From contig JAUIAO010000016.1 of NCBI GenBank assembly GCA_030425425.1, forward strand, positions 1-64,000: a stretch of DNA of 64,000 bases. The letters are read 5' to 3'. Positions 9,102 to 16,030 of this stretch are shown here, piece after piece (position 1 is the stretch's first letter; each line of letters starts with the position of its first letter). The notes beneath the pieces are model-generated. The model had not been told where the DNA came from, searched no databases, and saw only the letters and a list, made by a program, of their open reading frames with translations. The position numbers were made by a program, and so were the translations under genes. The DNA is from Bacteroidia bacterium. Lineage in GTDB: Bacteria; Bacteroidota; Bacteroidia; Cytophagales; Cyclobacteriaceae.

Positions 9102-9341
9102 TCACCAGTTTTCGGCTTCTTTTTCTAAATCTTCCTGACTGATAAATTCGCCAGAGGCAAATTGGCGTTCACCATTTTCCAATCTAGAATTATAGGCTTT
9201 GATCGTTAAAGGTTCTCCCTGTGTGGTATATCCAACGATCATTTCCTCATCCATCAATTGATTGATACGATCCAGAAGTGATGGGGTGTTTACCTCCATG
9301 ATCTTCTGCATGACTGTGAGTTTAGTGGTTTCTATATCCAT
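9102..9341 (-). CDS. Orphan antitoxin-like protein
   Basis: 79 residues. It follows the pattern of a common Bacteroidota antitoxin-type protein that normally precedes a RelE/ParE-like toxin: an N-terminal helical part, then VGYTTQGEPLTIKAYNSRLE, and a final GEFISQEDLEKEAENW. That C-terminal stretch would wrap the toxin. No RelE/ParE gene follows: the next 98 bases downstream are non-coding and the next gene is the 104-residue hypothetical. It may be a solitary remnant, or may neutralise a toxin encoded elsewhere. Confidence 0.6.
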   Translation of the reverse strand: MDIETTKLTVMQKIMEVNTPSLLDRINQLMDEEMIVGYTTQGEPLTIKAYNSRLENGERQFASGEFISQEDLEKEAENW

Positions 9342-9658
9342 CCTATTTCTAATTGCCAGTATAAAGGTAAGTATAAGTATTTATCTACCAATCGTCATGC
9401 AGAGCCTGCCATCCGCAGGTGGCATGGTGAAGCATCTTAAGTAAAGACTTAAAAGCCACCAAGGCCTCTGTCCTCACTCTGAGTGGCTGACTAATTATGA
9501 AAATCAGCAAATATTAAGGTGTAGAGGATTCTACACCTAAGTAGTATATCTTTATTTCTTTCACTATTTAGCAAGATAGTGCACCCTTCATATTCTATCT
9601 CGTCGGTTGGTGAGAACACCAACCGAGGCAAGGCACGCGTCAAAGCAGGTATGGCTAT
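9342..9658. other. Intergenic region with REP-like and hairpin repeats
   Basis: A 317-base gap without a gene. It contains element C copy 2 at 9392-9437 (four mismatches in 46 to the copy at 8564 by eye), a 9-bp stem hairpin AGGTGTAGA-GGAT-TCTACACCT at 9517-9538, and a 10-bp perfect hairpin TCGGTTGGTG-AGAA-CACCAACCGA at 9603-9626. The two hairpins lie just past the end of the exonuclease gene and could end its transcript, though neither has a clear T-tract on the minus strand. Confidence 0.6.
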
Positions 9659-10228
9659 TTATAGCAAACCTATTTTTCTCATCTCCCAAAAGCACCTCTC
9701 TGTAGCATCAATATCTACTGAAGCATCATGGGCTTCTTCGAAATCAACTCCAAAAAGTTTAATATGCAATTCTGAGAGTTTGGGCCATTTATATCCATAC
9801 AAGCCTGGAAGTTTGCAAAAATTGGTTGATGATTGCATCGTGCATATTTTTCGTTTTTTATTGAAATTACTCTGGATATTCTTTCTTATTAATTCTGCTC
9901 CTAATATCTTCTCATCAAAACTAATATTATGGGCAACAATAAAACCCGCTCGACCAGCTAACTCATTAAACTGGGTTAGTACTTGTTCAAGATCTTTCCC
10001 TTCATTTATTGCCTGCTCAGTTGTTATTCCATGAACATTAGATGCGTCAATTGGTATTTGATAGTTTTCCGGAATTATAATATGGCTTGCTGACTCTATT
10101 CTATTTCCATATTTATCACTCAATATCCAAGCAATCTGAACCAATCTAGGCCAATTATTCAAGTCTGTAACTGGAGCTTTCCAATTTTTAGGCACACCAG
10201 TTGTTTCTGTGTCGAAAAACAAATACAT
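9659..10228 (-). CDS. DnaQ-like 3'-5' exonuclease (DEDDh)
   Basis: 189 residues, a bare exonuclease domain. Motif I is FDTETTG (residues 5-11), motif II HNISFDEKILGAEL, and motif III HDASVDIDATERC with the His and Asp of the DEDDh type. Such enzymes remove 3' nucleotides from DNA or RNA using two metal ions. It is last in a run SIR2, HerA, exonuclease, 37 bases after HerA, so probably co-transcribed. It could be an extra nuclease of that defence cassette or an unrelated housekeeping-like exonuclease; the sequence alone does not decide. Confidence 0.85.
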   Translation of the reverse strand: MYLFFDTETTGVPKNWKAPVTDLNNWPRLVQIAWILSDKYGNRIESASHIIIPENYQIPIDASNVHGITTEQAINEGKDLEQVLTQFNELAGRAGFIVAHNISFDEKILGAELIRKNIQSNFNKKRKICTMQSSTNFCKLPGLYGYKWPKLSELHIKLFGVDFEEAHDASVDIDATERCFWEMRKIGLL

Positions 10229-10265
10229 CTTCCTTTGATTTTAAAATTTGATAAAAAAAATTGAT

Positions 10266-11945
10266 TTACTTCTGTTGTTTTCTTAATGCTTCCACGGCAT
10301 TTTCAAAACCTTTTTCGGTTTTCTCAGAAGACCATTCGTCCCAGAAATCAATAGTTGCACTATTTGGAGCTATTGTAGGTTTATCTATTTTCACTCTACT
10401 AGGTAATAAGGAAGCGTCTCCAACTATCAAGCTTTCTCCAATATCCAATATTGGAAGTAATTCTGAAAAGTCTCCTAAATTATCTGGAAATAGTCTTTTT
10501 ATTACATTTTGATCATCAGGATTTGTCAGTCTCATGGCAACAAAATTCCCACATTGGCTTAAGATTGTTTTATTCACATCTGAAGGCCTTTGGCTAATTA
10601 CAACTAATGATATCCCATATTTTCTACCCTCCTTCGCAATTCTTTCAAAGCTTTGTAAACCTTTTTCTTCCATACCTCCCTTTATCTTTGAAGGAATATA
10701 TAGATGAGCTTCATCACAGAATAATGCTATGGGATGCCTTTTATCTTCTTCCATCCATTGTTGAATAGAAAAAACGAGCCTACCTATTAAACCTGTTATT
10801 AAAGGAAGAATATCAGATGGAACTTCAGAGAAGTCAATAATTTTCAATCCTTTTTCATTGCCAAAGTCCATAAGTTTACTGATAAGAGAAATAAACCAAT
10901 CGTACTTCAATAAATCTTCACTTGAATTAAAAAGAAAGTTCAATCTTTTATCAGCCTGTTTGCTTTTTAAACGCTGAATGAATCTGGTTAATTTTCCATA
11001 TAAAGGACCTTGTTTCTCACTCCTTGCTCCTGGAACCATTTCAGTATCGATAGATTCTAATTCAGAAAGGACCTCTGAAATTCTAAAAGGAATAGGACTT
11101 TCAACGGTAAAATTGTCTAGCACTTCTTGTTTGCTCTCTTCGTTGAGCACTAATTTTTTGTACTTGATTATAAGATCAAAAAGTGCTCTTGATTGATTTG
11201 GAGCATTAGCATCGCTTCGATCAAGAAGTAAAGCTTCCATCTCTTCATAGGATAATAACCAATATGGCAGGAAAATGGTGTTTTCATCACTTGGCTGATC
11301 CGAAGGCCCAGAAATTTTAAGCAAAGTTGTATTTGGTAAATCTTTGAGTGATTTGTATTCCCCATGTAGATCAAACACTATACTATTTAAAGACTTAAGA
11401 GTTGTAGCTTTCTGAAGAATATTTGCCACTGTCCAGGATTTACCTGAACCAGTTCCCCCTACAATTACAGCATGTCTTTGAAAAAATTTATTACCATCCA
11501 GATTGGCATCTGATATTTCAGAAATTGTGTATTTCCCTATTTTTAAAGGATAGTCGCTATTCGATGATATGATATTCATAAACTTTGACAATTCTTCACC
11601 TTGCAACAAAAAACAGTCCGCATCTATACTCGGAACTGTATTAAGTGTTCGCTTAAAAACGTTTCTCTCCATTCCACTAATTTCCAATAAAGTTCCAACC
11701 AAGTTTACCTTTATAAGATTTTCAACAATAAAGTCAGGCTCACTTCTATCATCAATCTTTTCTGCAATCGCCTTACGAACAATTTTGGAAATCAAACCGA
11801 TAATTTTCTCACCAGTCTTGGTTGACCTTATTTGTACAATTTGATTTACTTGTACACTATTTAAAAACTCTTCTTTTTCAACTTTTATTGAGATACTACC
11901 TGTATCCACACTTTGAACTTTCCCTATTAATGCTTCTGAATCCAT
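10266..11945 (-). CDS. HerA-like DNA translocase/ATPase (SIR2-HerA defence cassette)
   Basis: About 559 residues. An N-terminal HAS-barrel-like beta region (VQSVDTGSISIKVEKEEFL) leads to a HerA/FtsK-type motor: Walker A GGTGSGKSWT, Walker B ALFCDEAHLY, sensor VVISQRPSDVNKT, and a C-terminal Arg-containing segment LTNPDDQNVIKRLF. HerA motors form hexameric rings; partnered with SIR2 proteins they form a known antiphage system. An upstream TTG (11981) would overlap the SIR2 gene by 34 bases; the ATG at 11945 lies two bases after the SIR2 stop and is preferred. Base composition is clearly A+T-richer than most of the window, suggesting acquisition. Confidence 0.88.
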   Translation of the reverse strand: MDSEALIGKVQSVDTGSISIKVEKEEFLNSVQVNQIVQIRSTKTGEKIIGLISKIVRKAIAEKIDDRSEPDFIVENLIKVNLVGTLLEISGMERNVFKRTLNTVPSIDADCFLLQGEELSKFMNIISSNSDYPLKIGKYTISEISDANLDGNKFFQRHAVIVGGTGSGKSWTVANILQKATTLKSLNSIVFDLHGEYKSLKDLPNTTLLKISGPSDQPSDENTIFLPYWLLSYEEMEALLLDRSDANAPNQSRALFDLIIKYKKLVLNEESKQEVLDNFTVESPIPFRISEVLSELESIDTEMVPGARSEKQGPLYGKLTRFIQRLKSKQADKRLNFLFNSSEDLLKYDWFISLISKLMDFGNEKGLKIIDFSEVPSDILPLITGLIGRLVFSIQQWMEEDKRHPIALFCDEAHLYIPSKIKGGMEEKGLQSFERIAKEGRKYGISLVVISQRPSDVNKTILSQCGNFVAMRLTNPDDQNVIKRLFPDNLGDFSELLPILDIGESLIVGDASLLPSRVKIDKPTIAPNSATIDFWDEWSSEKTEKGFENAVEALRKQQK

Positions 11946-11947
11946 AA

Positions 11948-12913
11948 CTATATAATCTCTAAGAATTTTTGGAGTTGCCAATAATCACCTTCTATTATTT
12001 CTGTTACCTCTTTTGCTGAGGAGTTTTCTTTATATATCACCTTGGTTTTGGAAGGAGTTTCTTCCATGAGAACATATTTTTCAGCGTTCTTTAACTCCTC
12101 ATAGGTGCTTTCTGTAATTTTTTTTGTTATTAACACTACCGGGGTACCCTGTTTTACTTTTGCCTTAATCTTTGGAGTTAAATGTTCATCGTTAAATCCA
12201 AATCCGATAACAAGAAAACTAGATGCAGTCTTGATCAAACTATCAGCTTTTTGAATTAATTCTCGATAAGGACTATTATATGCTTCCTGATATTTATTCT
12301 TCCCTGGTGCAATGATTTGAGGGGTTTCTTGATTACTGTTAAAGGGCAAGAAACGAATTTCCCCATCTATTTCGAACCAATTTAGTGAGCCATGTACTTT
12401 AACTACGTTAACATTTTTTTCAACAAAACTGCTTTCATCAAAGATTGAAAGAGCTTTTCCATTAAAACCGTCTGTATAAGGGAAATTATAATATGATAAT
12501 ATGTATTCAAGAACCCTATCATAGTTTGTAGTAACTATATTGACAGTTCTAGGGTGAGGATCCATGAATTTTTCAATAAGCGAACGAATTCCTCCAAACT
12601 CTTTTATATCGTTAGAAAGTATTTTATCAAGTACTGAAGAATCTGCTTCATTCACTTTTTCCCAGATTACCTTCCTAATCTTAGGCATCCATGTCAGATA
12701 TTTTTCCTTTCCTAATTCAATTTCCAAATTCTCACTTGCTAAATCAAAGCCTTCAACTTTTGATTTTAGTTCTTCATTCAAATCCCACATGCTTGGCAAT
12801 CCGAGCGAAGCTGTAGCTCCTGATCCCCAAACTATTAAAGGAGGTGTTTTTAGGAAAGTTTGTATAACCTGAAAAATTTTCTCTTTTGATTGCTCGTAAA
12901 TGTCAAATATCAT
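11948..12913 (-). CDS. SIR2-family protein (defence NADase candidate)
   Basis: 321 residues. The Rossmann NAD-binding signature VWGSGATASLGLPSMWDL is near residue 28, followed by TTNYDRVLEYIL, VKVHGSLNW with a likely catalytic His, and FLVIGFGFNDEHL. These are the marks of the divergent SIR2 domains found in antiphage systems, which usually degrade NAD rather than deacetylate proteins. No extra domain is visible. It is the first gene of the cassette and is followed after two bases by HerA. A 60-base sample (12241-12300) has 16 G/C by my count, much lower than neighbours. The 21-bp repeat array lies just upstream and may hold its promoter. Confidence 0.87.
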   Translation of the reverse strand: MIFDIYEQSKEKIFQVIQTFLKTPPLIVWGSGATASLGLPSMWDLNEELKSKVEGFDLASENLEIELGKEKYLTWMPKIRKVIWEKVNEADSSVLDKILSNDIKEFGGIRSLIEKFMDPHPRTVNIVTTNYDRVLEYILSYYNFPYTDGFNGKALSIFDESSFVEKNVNVVKVHGSLNWFEIDGEIRFLPFNSNQETPQIIAPGKNKYQEAYNSPYRELIQKADSLIKTASSFLVIGFGFNDEHLTPKIKAKVKQGTPVVLITKKITESTYEELKNAEKYVLMEETPSKTKVIYKENSSAKEVTEIIEGDYWQLQKFLEII

Positions 12914-12935
12914 ATTCGATCAAAGTCAATTAGTA

Positions 12936-13085
12936 TTAATCCAAACCACTCACACCCCCTTCTGGGACTCCTTCACCCCTCTCTGGGGGTAAAATGCTGA
13001 GTTCTGGGGCATCTATCACCTTTTCTGGGGGTGGATTGAGCATCTCTGGGGGTCTATTAAATGGTTCTGGGGGTGAAAAATTCAT
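12936..13085 (-). CDS. Possible 49-residue Pro-Glu heptad-repeat peptide
   Basis: This frame through the 21-bp array is open from an ATG at 13085 to TAA at 12936. It encodes six heptads each ending in PE: PPE, PPE, PPE, APE, PPE, VPE, with four unrelated residues between them. The 21-base period keeps any frame open, and the plus strand is also open (SGG heptads), so coding is not proven. I list it so that it can be tested; a non-coding role for the array is at least as likely. Confidence 0.22.
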   Translation of the reverse strand: MNFSPPEPFNRPPEMLNPPPEKVIDAPELSILPPERGEGVPEGGVSGLD

Positions 13086-13113
13086 TTCTGGGCTATAAAC
13101 TATCGCTCTGGGC
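12961..13113. repeat. Array of TCTGGGGGT cores with exact 21-bp period
   Basis: The core TCTGGG(GGT) starts at 12961, 12982, 13003, 13024, 13045, 13066 and 13087: seven units exactly 21 bases apart. An eighth, at 13107, is 20 bases on and forms one arm of the palindrome. The 12-base stretches between cores are unrelated to each other. Twenty-one base pairs is two turns of B-DNA, so the cores would lie on one face of the helix. It sits between the start of the SIR2 gene and the end of the 13.1-13.8 kb gene. Confidence 0.92.
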
Positions 13114-13130
13114 GCCCAGAACGATAGTTT
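13097..13130. repeat. 34-bp near-perfect palindrome containing the array core
   Basis: Arms 13097-13113 and 13114-13130 are complementary over 17 bp with one mismatch (C13106 against A13121) and no loop. The centre is TCTGGGC|GCCCAGA, so two array cores face each other. It begins eight bases past the stop of the 13139-13834 gene. It is not followed by a T-run on either strand, so a simple intrinsic terminator is unlikely. Cruciform extrusion or dimer binding is possible. Confidence 0.9.
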
Positions 13131-13138
13131 CTTTGGTG

Positions 13139-13834
13139 TTAATGTCTAAAATAGGAACTGCCGTATCCTTTAACTCGCTCTGGTTGTTTTCTAAGTGCAT
13201 AGCGCCCCGCCTTACGCACCTTATCCACCGTTTCCTTTAGCAGGGTATATGCCTGGTCGCGGATGGTCTTTTCTTCTTTCTTGGTGTCTTCTCCATTCAC
13301 CTGTGCCAGTAAGTTGCGCATTTCCTCAGCCAGACGATCCGCTGTGTCCAGCTGGGTGTGGTCAAAGTTGATGGCCGTGAGTTCGGCCTTATGGTCTTTG
13401 CCCAGTACGGAGAGCTCCACCAGGTCCTGAATCATGTCTTCATGGCCTGTGCCTTCTTTGATAGCGTCCACTTTGGCCAGCAGTTCTTCATTGCCATCAA
13501 AGGCATAGTCGAAGGCTGCTTCCAGATCGCTTCTCAGTTCATAGGCGGCCGGGCTTTGTGCATCCCAGAGCTTTTTCGCTTCTTCCTGGCTGTAGCGCTC
13601 CTTCATCCATACAGCCTGTGCGTGGCTGAGTGCCCCCGCTCCCTGCTCCAGTAAGTCAAGTGAGGATTCTGGAAGCCCTACCCCCATCAGTGCCGCCTGG
13701 TCGTCAGACGCCCATTCTTTGAGATTGACCGCTTCTTGTATGAATACATCGATGGGAATGTTGGGAGTCTTGATGTCCTCTGCCGCGATCTGCTGGATCT
13801 GTGGCAAAAGTGTTTGATAGTCTGTGAGTGACAT
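13139..13834 (-). CDS. Unrecognised helical protein next to the 21-bp array
   Basis: About 231 residues from MSLTDYQTLL; an ATG at 13882 would add 16 residues (MVWGARLAAIIKKEQL). It is predicted largely helical and acidic, with a basic C-terminus (VDKVRKAGRYALRKQPERVKGYGSSYFRH) that could touch nucleic acid. No signal peptide, membrane helix or catalytic motif is seen. Base composition differs from its surroundings: 32 of 60 G/C in 13381-13440 by my count against 16 of 60 in a SIR2 sample. I recall similar proteins with a GYxSSYF ending in other Bacteroidota but know no function. The palindrome and array follow directly. Confidence 0.75.
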   Translation of the reverse strand: MSLTDYQTLLPQIQQIAAEDIKTPNIPIDVFIQEAVNLKEWASDDQAALMGVGLPESSLDLLEQGAGALSHAQAVWMKERYSQEEAKKLWDAQSPAAYELRSDLEAAFDYAFDGNEELLAKVDAIKEGTGHEDMIQDLVELSVLGKDHKAELTAINFDHTQLDTADRLAEEMRNLLAQVNGEDTKKEEKTIRDQAYTLLKETVDKVRKAGRYALRKQPERVKGYGSSYFRH

Positions 13835-13882
13835 AAGCTGTTCTTTTTTGATTATGGCAGCTAATCTAGCACCCCATACCAT

Positions 13883-14389
13883 TAATTCCTATACCCACTT
13901 TATGGTAGTTTTTTGTGTAACGTGTTGTGATTAGAAGAAAAAGTATAAAGATTCCGGGAAACTGATGAAAATCATGTGATCGCTGAACGCTATTCGCTCT
14001 ACGCCCTACGCTTTTCACTGTCTGGCGTGAGGTGAACTTTGGTTAGCCATTAGCGAAAGACGTATGGGATTCATGAGGTCGCGAATCACAGGGAAAAGAG
14101 TTATTAGTGAAAAGTAAACAATTCTTTCCGTAAGTCACTCCAGGGATTTCTGAGGCACGAAAAAAATACCGGGGAGTCTGGGAAAGTGTTTGCATCGTCA
14201 TCAAAGGCACGAGTGTGGACACTCGCGCCAGCTAGAGGAAATAGATTCTTCCTTTCAGTCAGAATGACGGCTCGCAAAGAGTACGAAAAGCGTAAGGCGA
14301 ACTGCGGTTAGCGATTAGCGTATGGGAATCGTGAGGACACGAACCACGGCGAAAAAAGCAATAAGCGAATTGCGATAAGCGTAAAGCGA
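13883..14389. repeat. Intergenic repeat region with REP-like composite, copy 2
   Basis: No gene is supported in this ~500-base stretch. It holds element A copy 2 (14138-14186) and element B copy 2 (14205-14236, with the perfect hairpin CGAGTGT-GG-ACACTCG), in the same order and orientation as at 8.5-8.7 kb. It also holds two related direct copies of a GGTTAGC(C/G)ATTAGCG ... TATGGGA(T/A)TC(A/G)TGAGG block, near 14042-14090 and 14304-14350. Confidence 0.7.
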
Positions 14390-15292
14390 TTAAACTTCCC
14401 TAATAATAAAAAAACCATCATCGCCATGACTTTGATACAGCGGCATGAAGATCATTCCATCTTCCGGAGAAGCAATCTGACCATTCTTATCCAGTGCCAA
14501 TAACTGTCCTTTGTGAACAGGCTGGAAGTTGTGAAAACCCGGCAACATTCGAAATGCATCATCACGGATAATCTGATGACGATAGACGATGGCCACTTTG
14601 GCAGGAAAGTGTTTTCCTACTTCGTACAAGTCATTGGCATAGTGATCTTCCACTTCGTGATCATGATGAGAAATGGCTCCAGCTTTGTCCAACACCTCCC
14701 ACAGGCCTGAAGTATGTAATCGATAAGCTCCGTCCGAACCAATCGTCCCCCCTTCAAAGGCAAAAGCGCAGAATCCATGCAGATGGTGGTAATAAGAGAC
14801 CAAAGTCCCCTGAAGATGCTCATCCAGTCCCATTACTACTGGTAATTGTAAAGCCTTAATGACCGGATGTTCGCCTTCATCATCCGGCACGACAATAAAA
14901 TTCCCTTTATCAGCTGATGTGGCATGTAAATCGACAATCACTCGCTCGGTGTATTCTCCCTGAGACTCTCGGTCTATAATTTGATGAATGGCTTTAACTT
15001 CTTCATTTTCCGCTGATAATCCATAAGCATCATTGAGTATCGAGTCTACGATGGGTTCCTTCCAGCACCTATTCAAATCATAGTCTAGAAAACGTTCATT
15101 TGATGCTATCGCTTTAATATTACCCGTGATGCCTACTAATTTGCCTTTAAAAGGAATTTTGTGTTTGATGATGGCCGAGTAAACATTTCTGAAGGCATGA
15201 ATGCCAATTTGTTCATTGCCATGAATGGCCGCAATGCAAATGATTAGTGGTCCTGGCTCGTCCCCTTCAATGATGCCTAATATTCGATCCAT
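14390..15292 (-). CDS. Succinylglutamate desuccinylase/aspartoacylase (AstE/AspA)-family deacylase
   Basis: About 300 residues. The zinc-site motif CIAAIHGNEQIG gives His and Glu ligands, and VDLHATSADKG gives the later His. The C-terminal half contains AFEGGTIG with the likely catalytic Glu. The family removes acyl groups from N-acyl amino acids; the true substrate cannot be read from the sequence. A TTG at 15322 would add ten residues; the ATG at 15292 (MDRILGIIEGDE) is preferred. The next conserved gene upstream is the GCS2-like/CBS protein, and the four-helix-bundle unit lies between them. Confidence 0.83.
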   Translation of the reverse strand: MDRILGIIEGDEPGPLIICIAAIHGNEQIGIHAFRNVYSAIIKHKIPFKGKLVGITGNIKAIASNERFLDYDLNRCWKEPIVDSILNDAYGLSAENEEVKAIHQIIDRESQGEYTERVIVDLHATSADKGNFIVVPDDEGEHPVIKALQLPVVMGLDEHLQGTLVSYYHHLHGFCAFAFEGGTIGSDGAYRLHTSGLWEVLDKAGAISHHDHEVEDHYANDLYEVGKHFPAKVAIVYRHQIIRDDAFRMLPGFHNFQPVHKGQLLALDKNGQIASPEDGMIFMPLYQSHGDDGFFIIREV

Positions 15293-15401
15293 ATTTCGTT
15301 TATAGCAATTCGCTTGATGCAAATCGCATGACTCTGATATTTTATAGACTAATCTATGATGGTTTGGAATGGAAATGAAGGAAATTGGGAATTTTGGTTT
15401 T

Positions 15402-16023
15402 TTGGTTGCGGGTTTCTTTGGGTTTCTGAGTTGCGGGTTGGTTGGTTTTAAGTACTATGTGTGTTGAGGTTCTGAGTTGCGGGATAGTTGGTTGCGGGTT
15501 CTATGGGGTACGGTTTTTTTGGGGTACGGGATATTCAGTTTCTCGGGATATTCCAGTTCTTTTCTACATATTGGATGAACTTATTAATCATTTTACCAAG
15601 GTTGTTGTATGCTGTGACTAGTTCTGATGCTTCATCTGATAATTCAGGATATATCTTTTGTAATTTGCGCAGATGATTGACAGTTTCATCGTTGCTAGAA
15701 TGAGCATAAATTAAAAACTTCAAAAAGTCATTCTTATATCTCCTTCGGCCATAACCTTCTACAATATTTGAATTGACGGAATCGGCTGATCTCCTCAGTT
15801 GACTGCCTAACTCGTAAGTTTCATATTTTGGTAATTTCAGCGAATAATGGTGAGTTCTCAAAAACAGATCGAAGGATACCTTATAAATATCAAGTTCGAG
15901 ATATGATTTAGCCATATGTGAAAATAATGAATAGCTTCTTTACAGCGAAACATGTTAACCAAAAACCAAATAACTCATTAACCCGAAACCCTTAAAACTC
16001 GAAACTATAAAACCCGCAACCAA
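15402..16023. mobile_element. Putative repeat-flanked unit carrying a four-helix-bundle gene
   Basis: The 14-base sequence TTGGTTGCGGGTTT at 15402-15415 is perfectly inverted at 16010-16023. Inside these ends are G/T-rich imperfect repeats (plus strand on the left, minus strand on the right) that face each other around the gene at 15535-15915. No transposase is present and I see no target-site duplication. The inward-facing arrangement suggests a unit that moves or spreads with help from elsewhere; this is inference. Confidence 0.5.
15535..15915 (-). CDS. Four-helix-bundle protein (S23/IVP family)
   Basis: 126 residues, typical length. The family was named after proteins encoded in 23S rRNA intervening sequences and includes relatives of Avd from diversity-generating retroelements. 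Visible signatures are ELDIYKVSFDLFLRTHHYS in helix 1, the conserved QLRRSADSVNSNIVEGYGRR in helix 2, and FLKFLIYAHSSNDETVNHL in helix 3. The last codons (NIPRN) already run into the flanking repeat sequence. No reverse transcriptase or rRNA gene is nearby, so its job here is unknown. The flanking inverted repeats are described separately. Confidence 0.88.
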   Translation of the reverse strand: MAKSYLELDIYKVSFDLFLRTHHYSLKLPKYETYELGSQLRRSADSVNSNIVEGYGRRRYKNDFLKFLIYAHSSNDETVNHLRKLQKIYPELSDEASELVTAYNNLGKMINKFIQYVEKNWNIPRN

Positions 16024-16030
16024 TGATAAA

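Noticed and set aside
11948-12913. Protein deacetylase of the CobB type
   Set aside because: The motif pattern (GSGATASLGLP, TTNYD, VHGSLNW) is that of defence SIR2 proteins and it is paired with HerA; no zinc-binding Cys quartet.
12961-13113. CRISPR array
   Set aside because: Cores of about nine bases with 12-base gaps are far shorter than CRISPR repeats and spacers, and no cas gene is in the window.
13097-13130. Intrinsic terminator
   Set aside because: No T-run follows the palindrome on either strand.
15535-15915. Diversity-generating retroelement with Avd
   Set aside because: The family resembles Avd, but no reverse transcriptase, template repeat or variable repeat is nearby.
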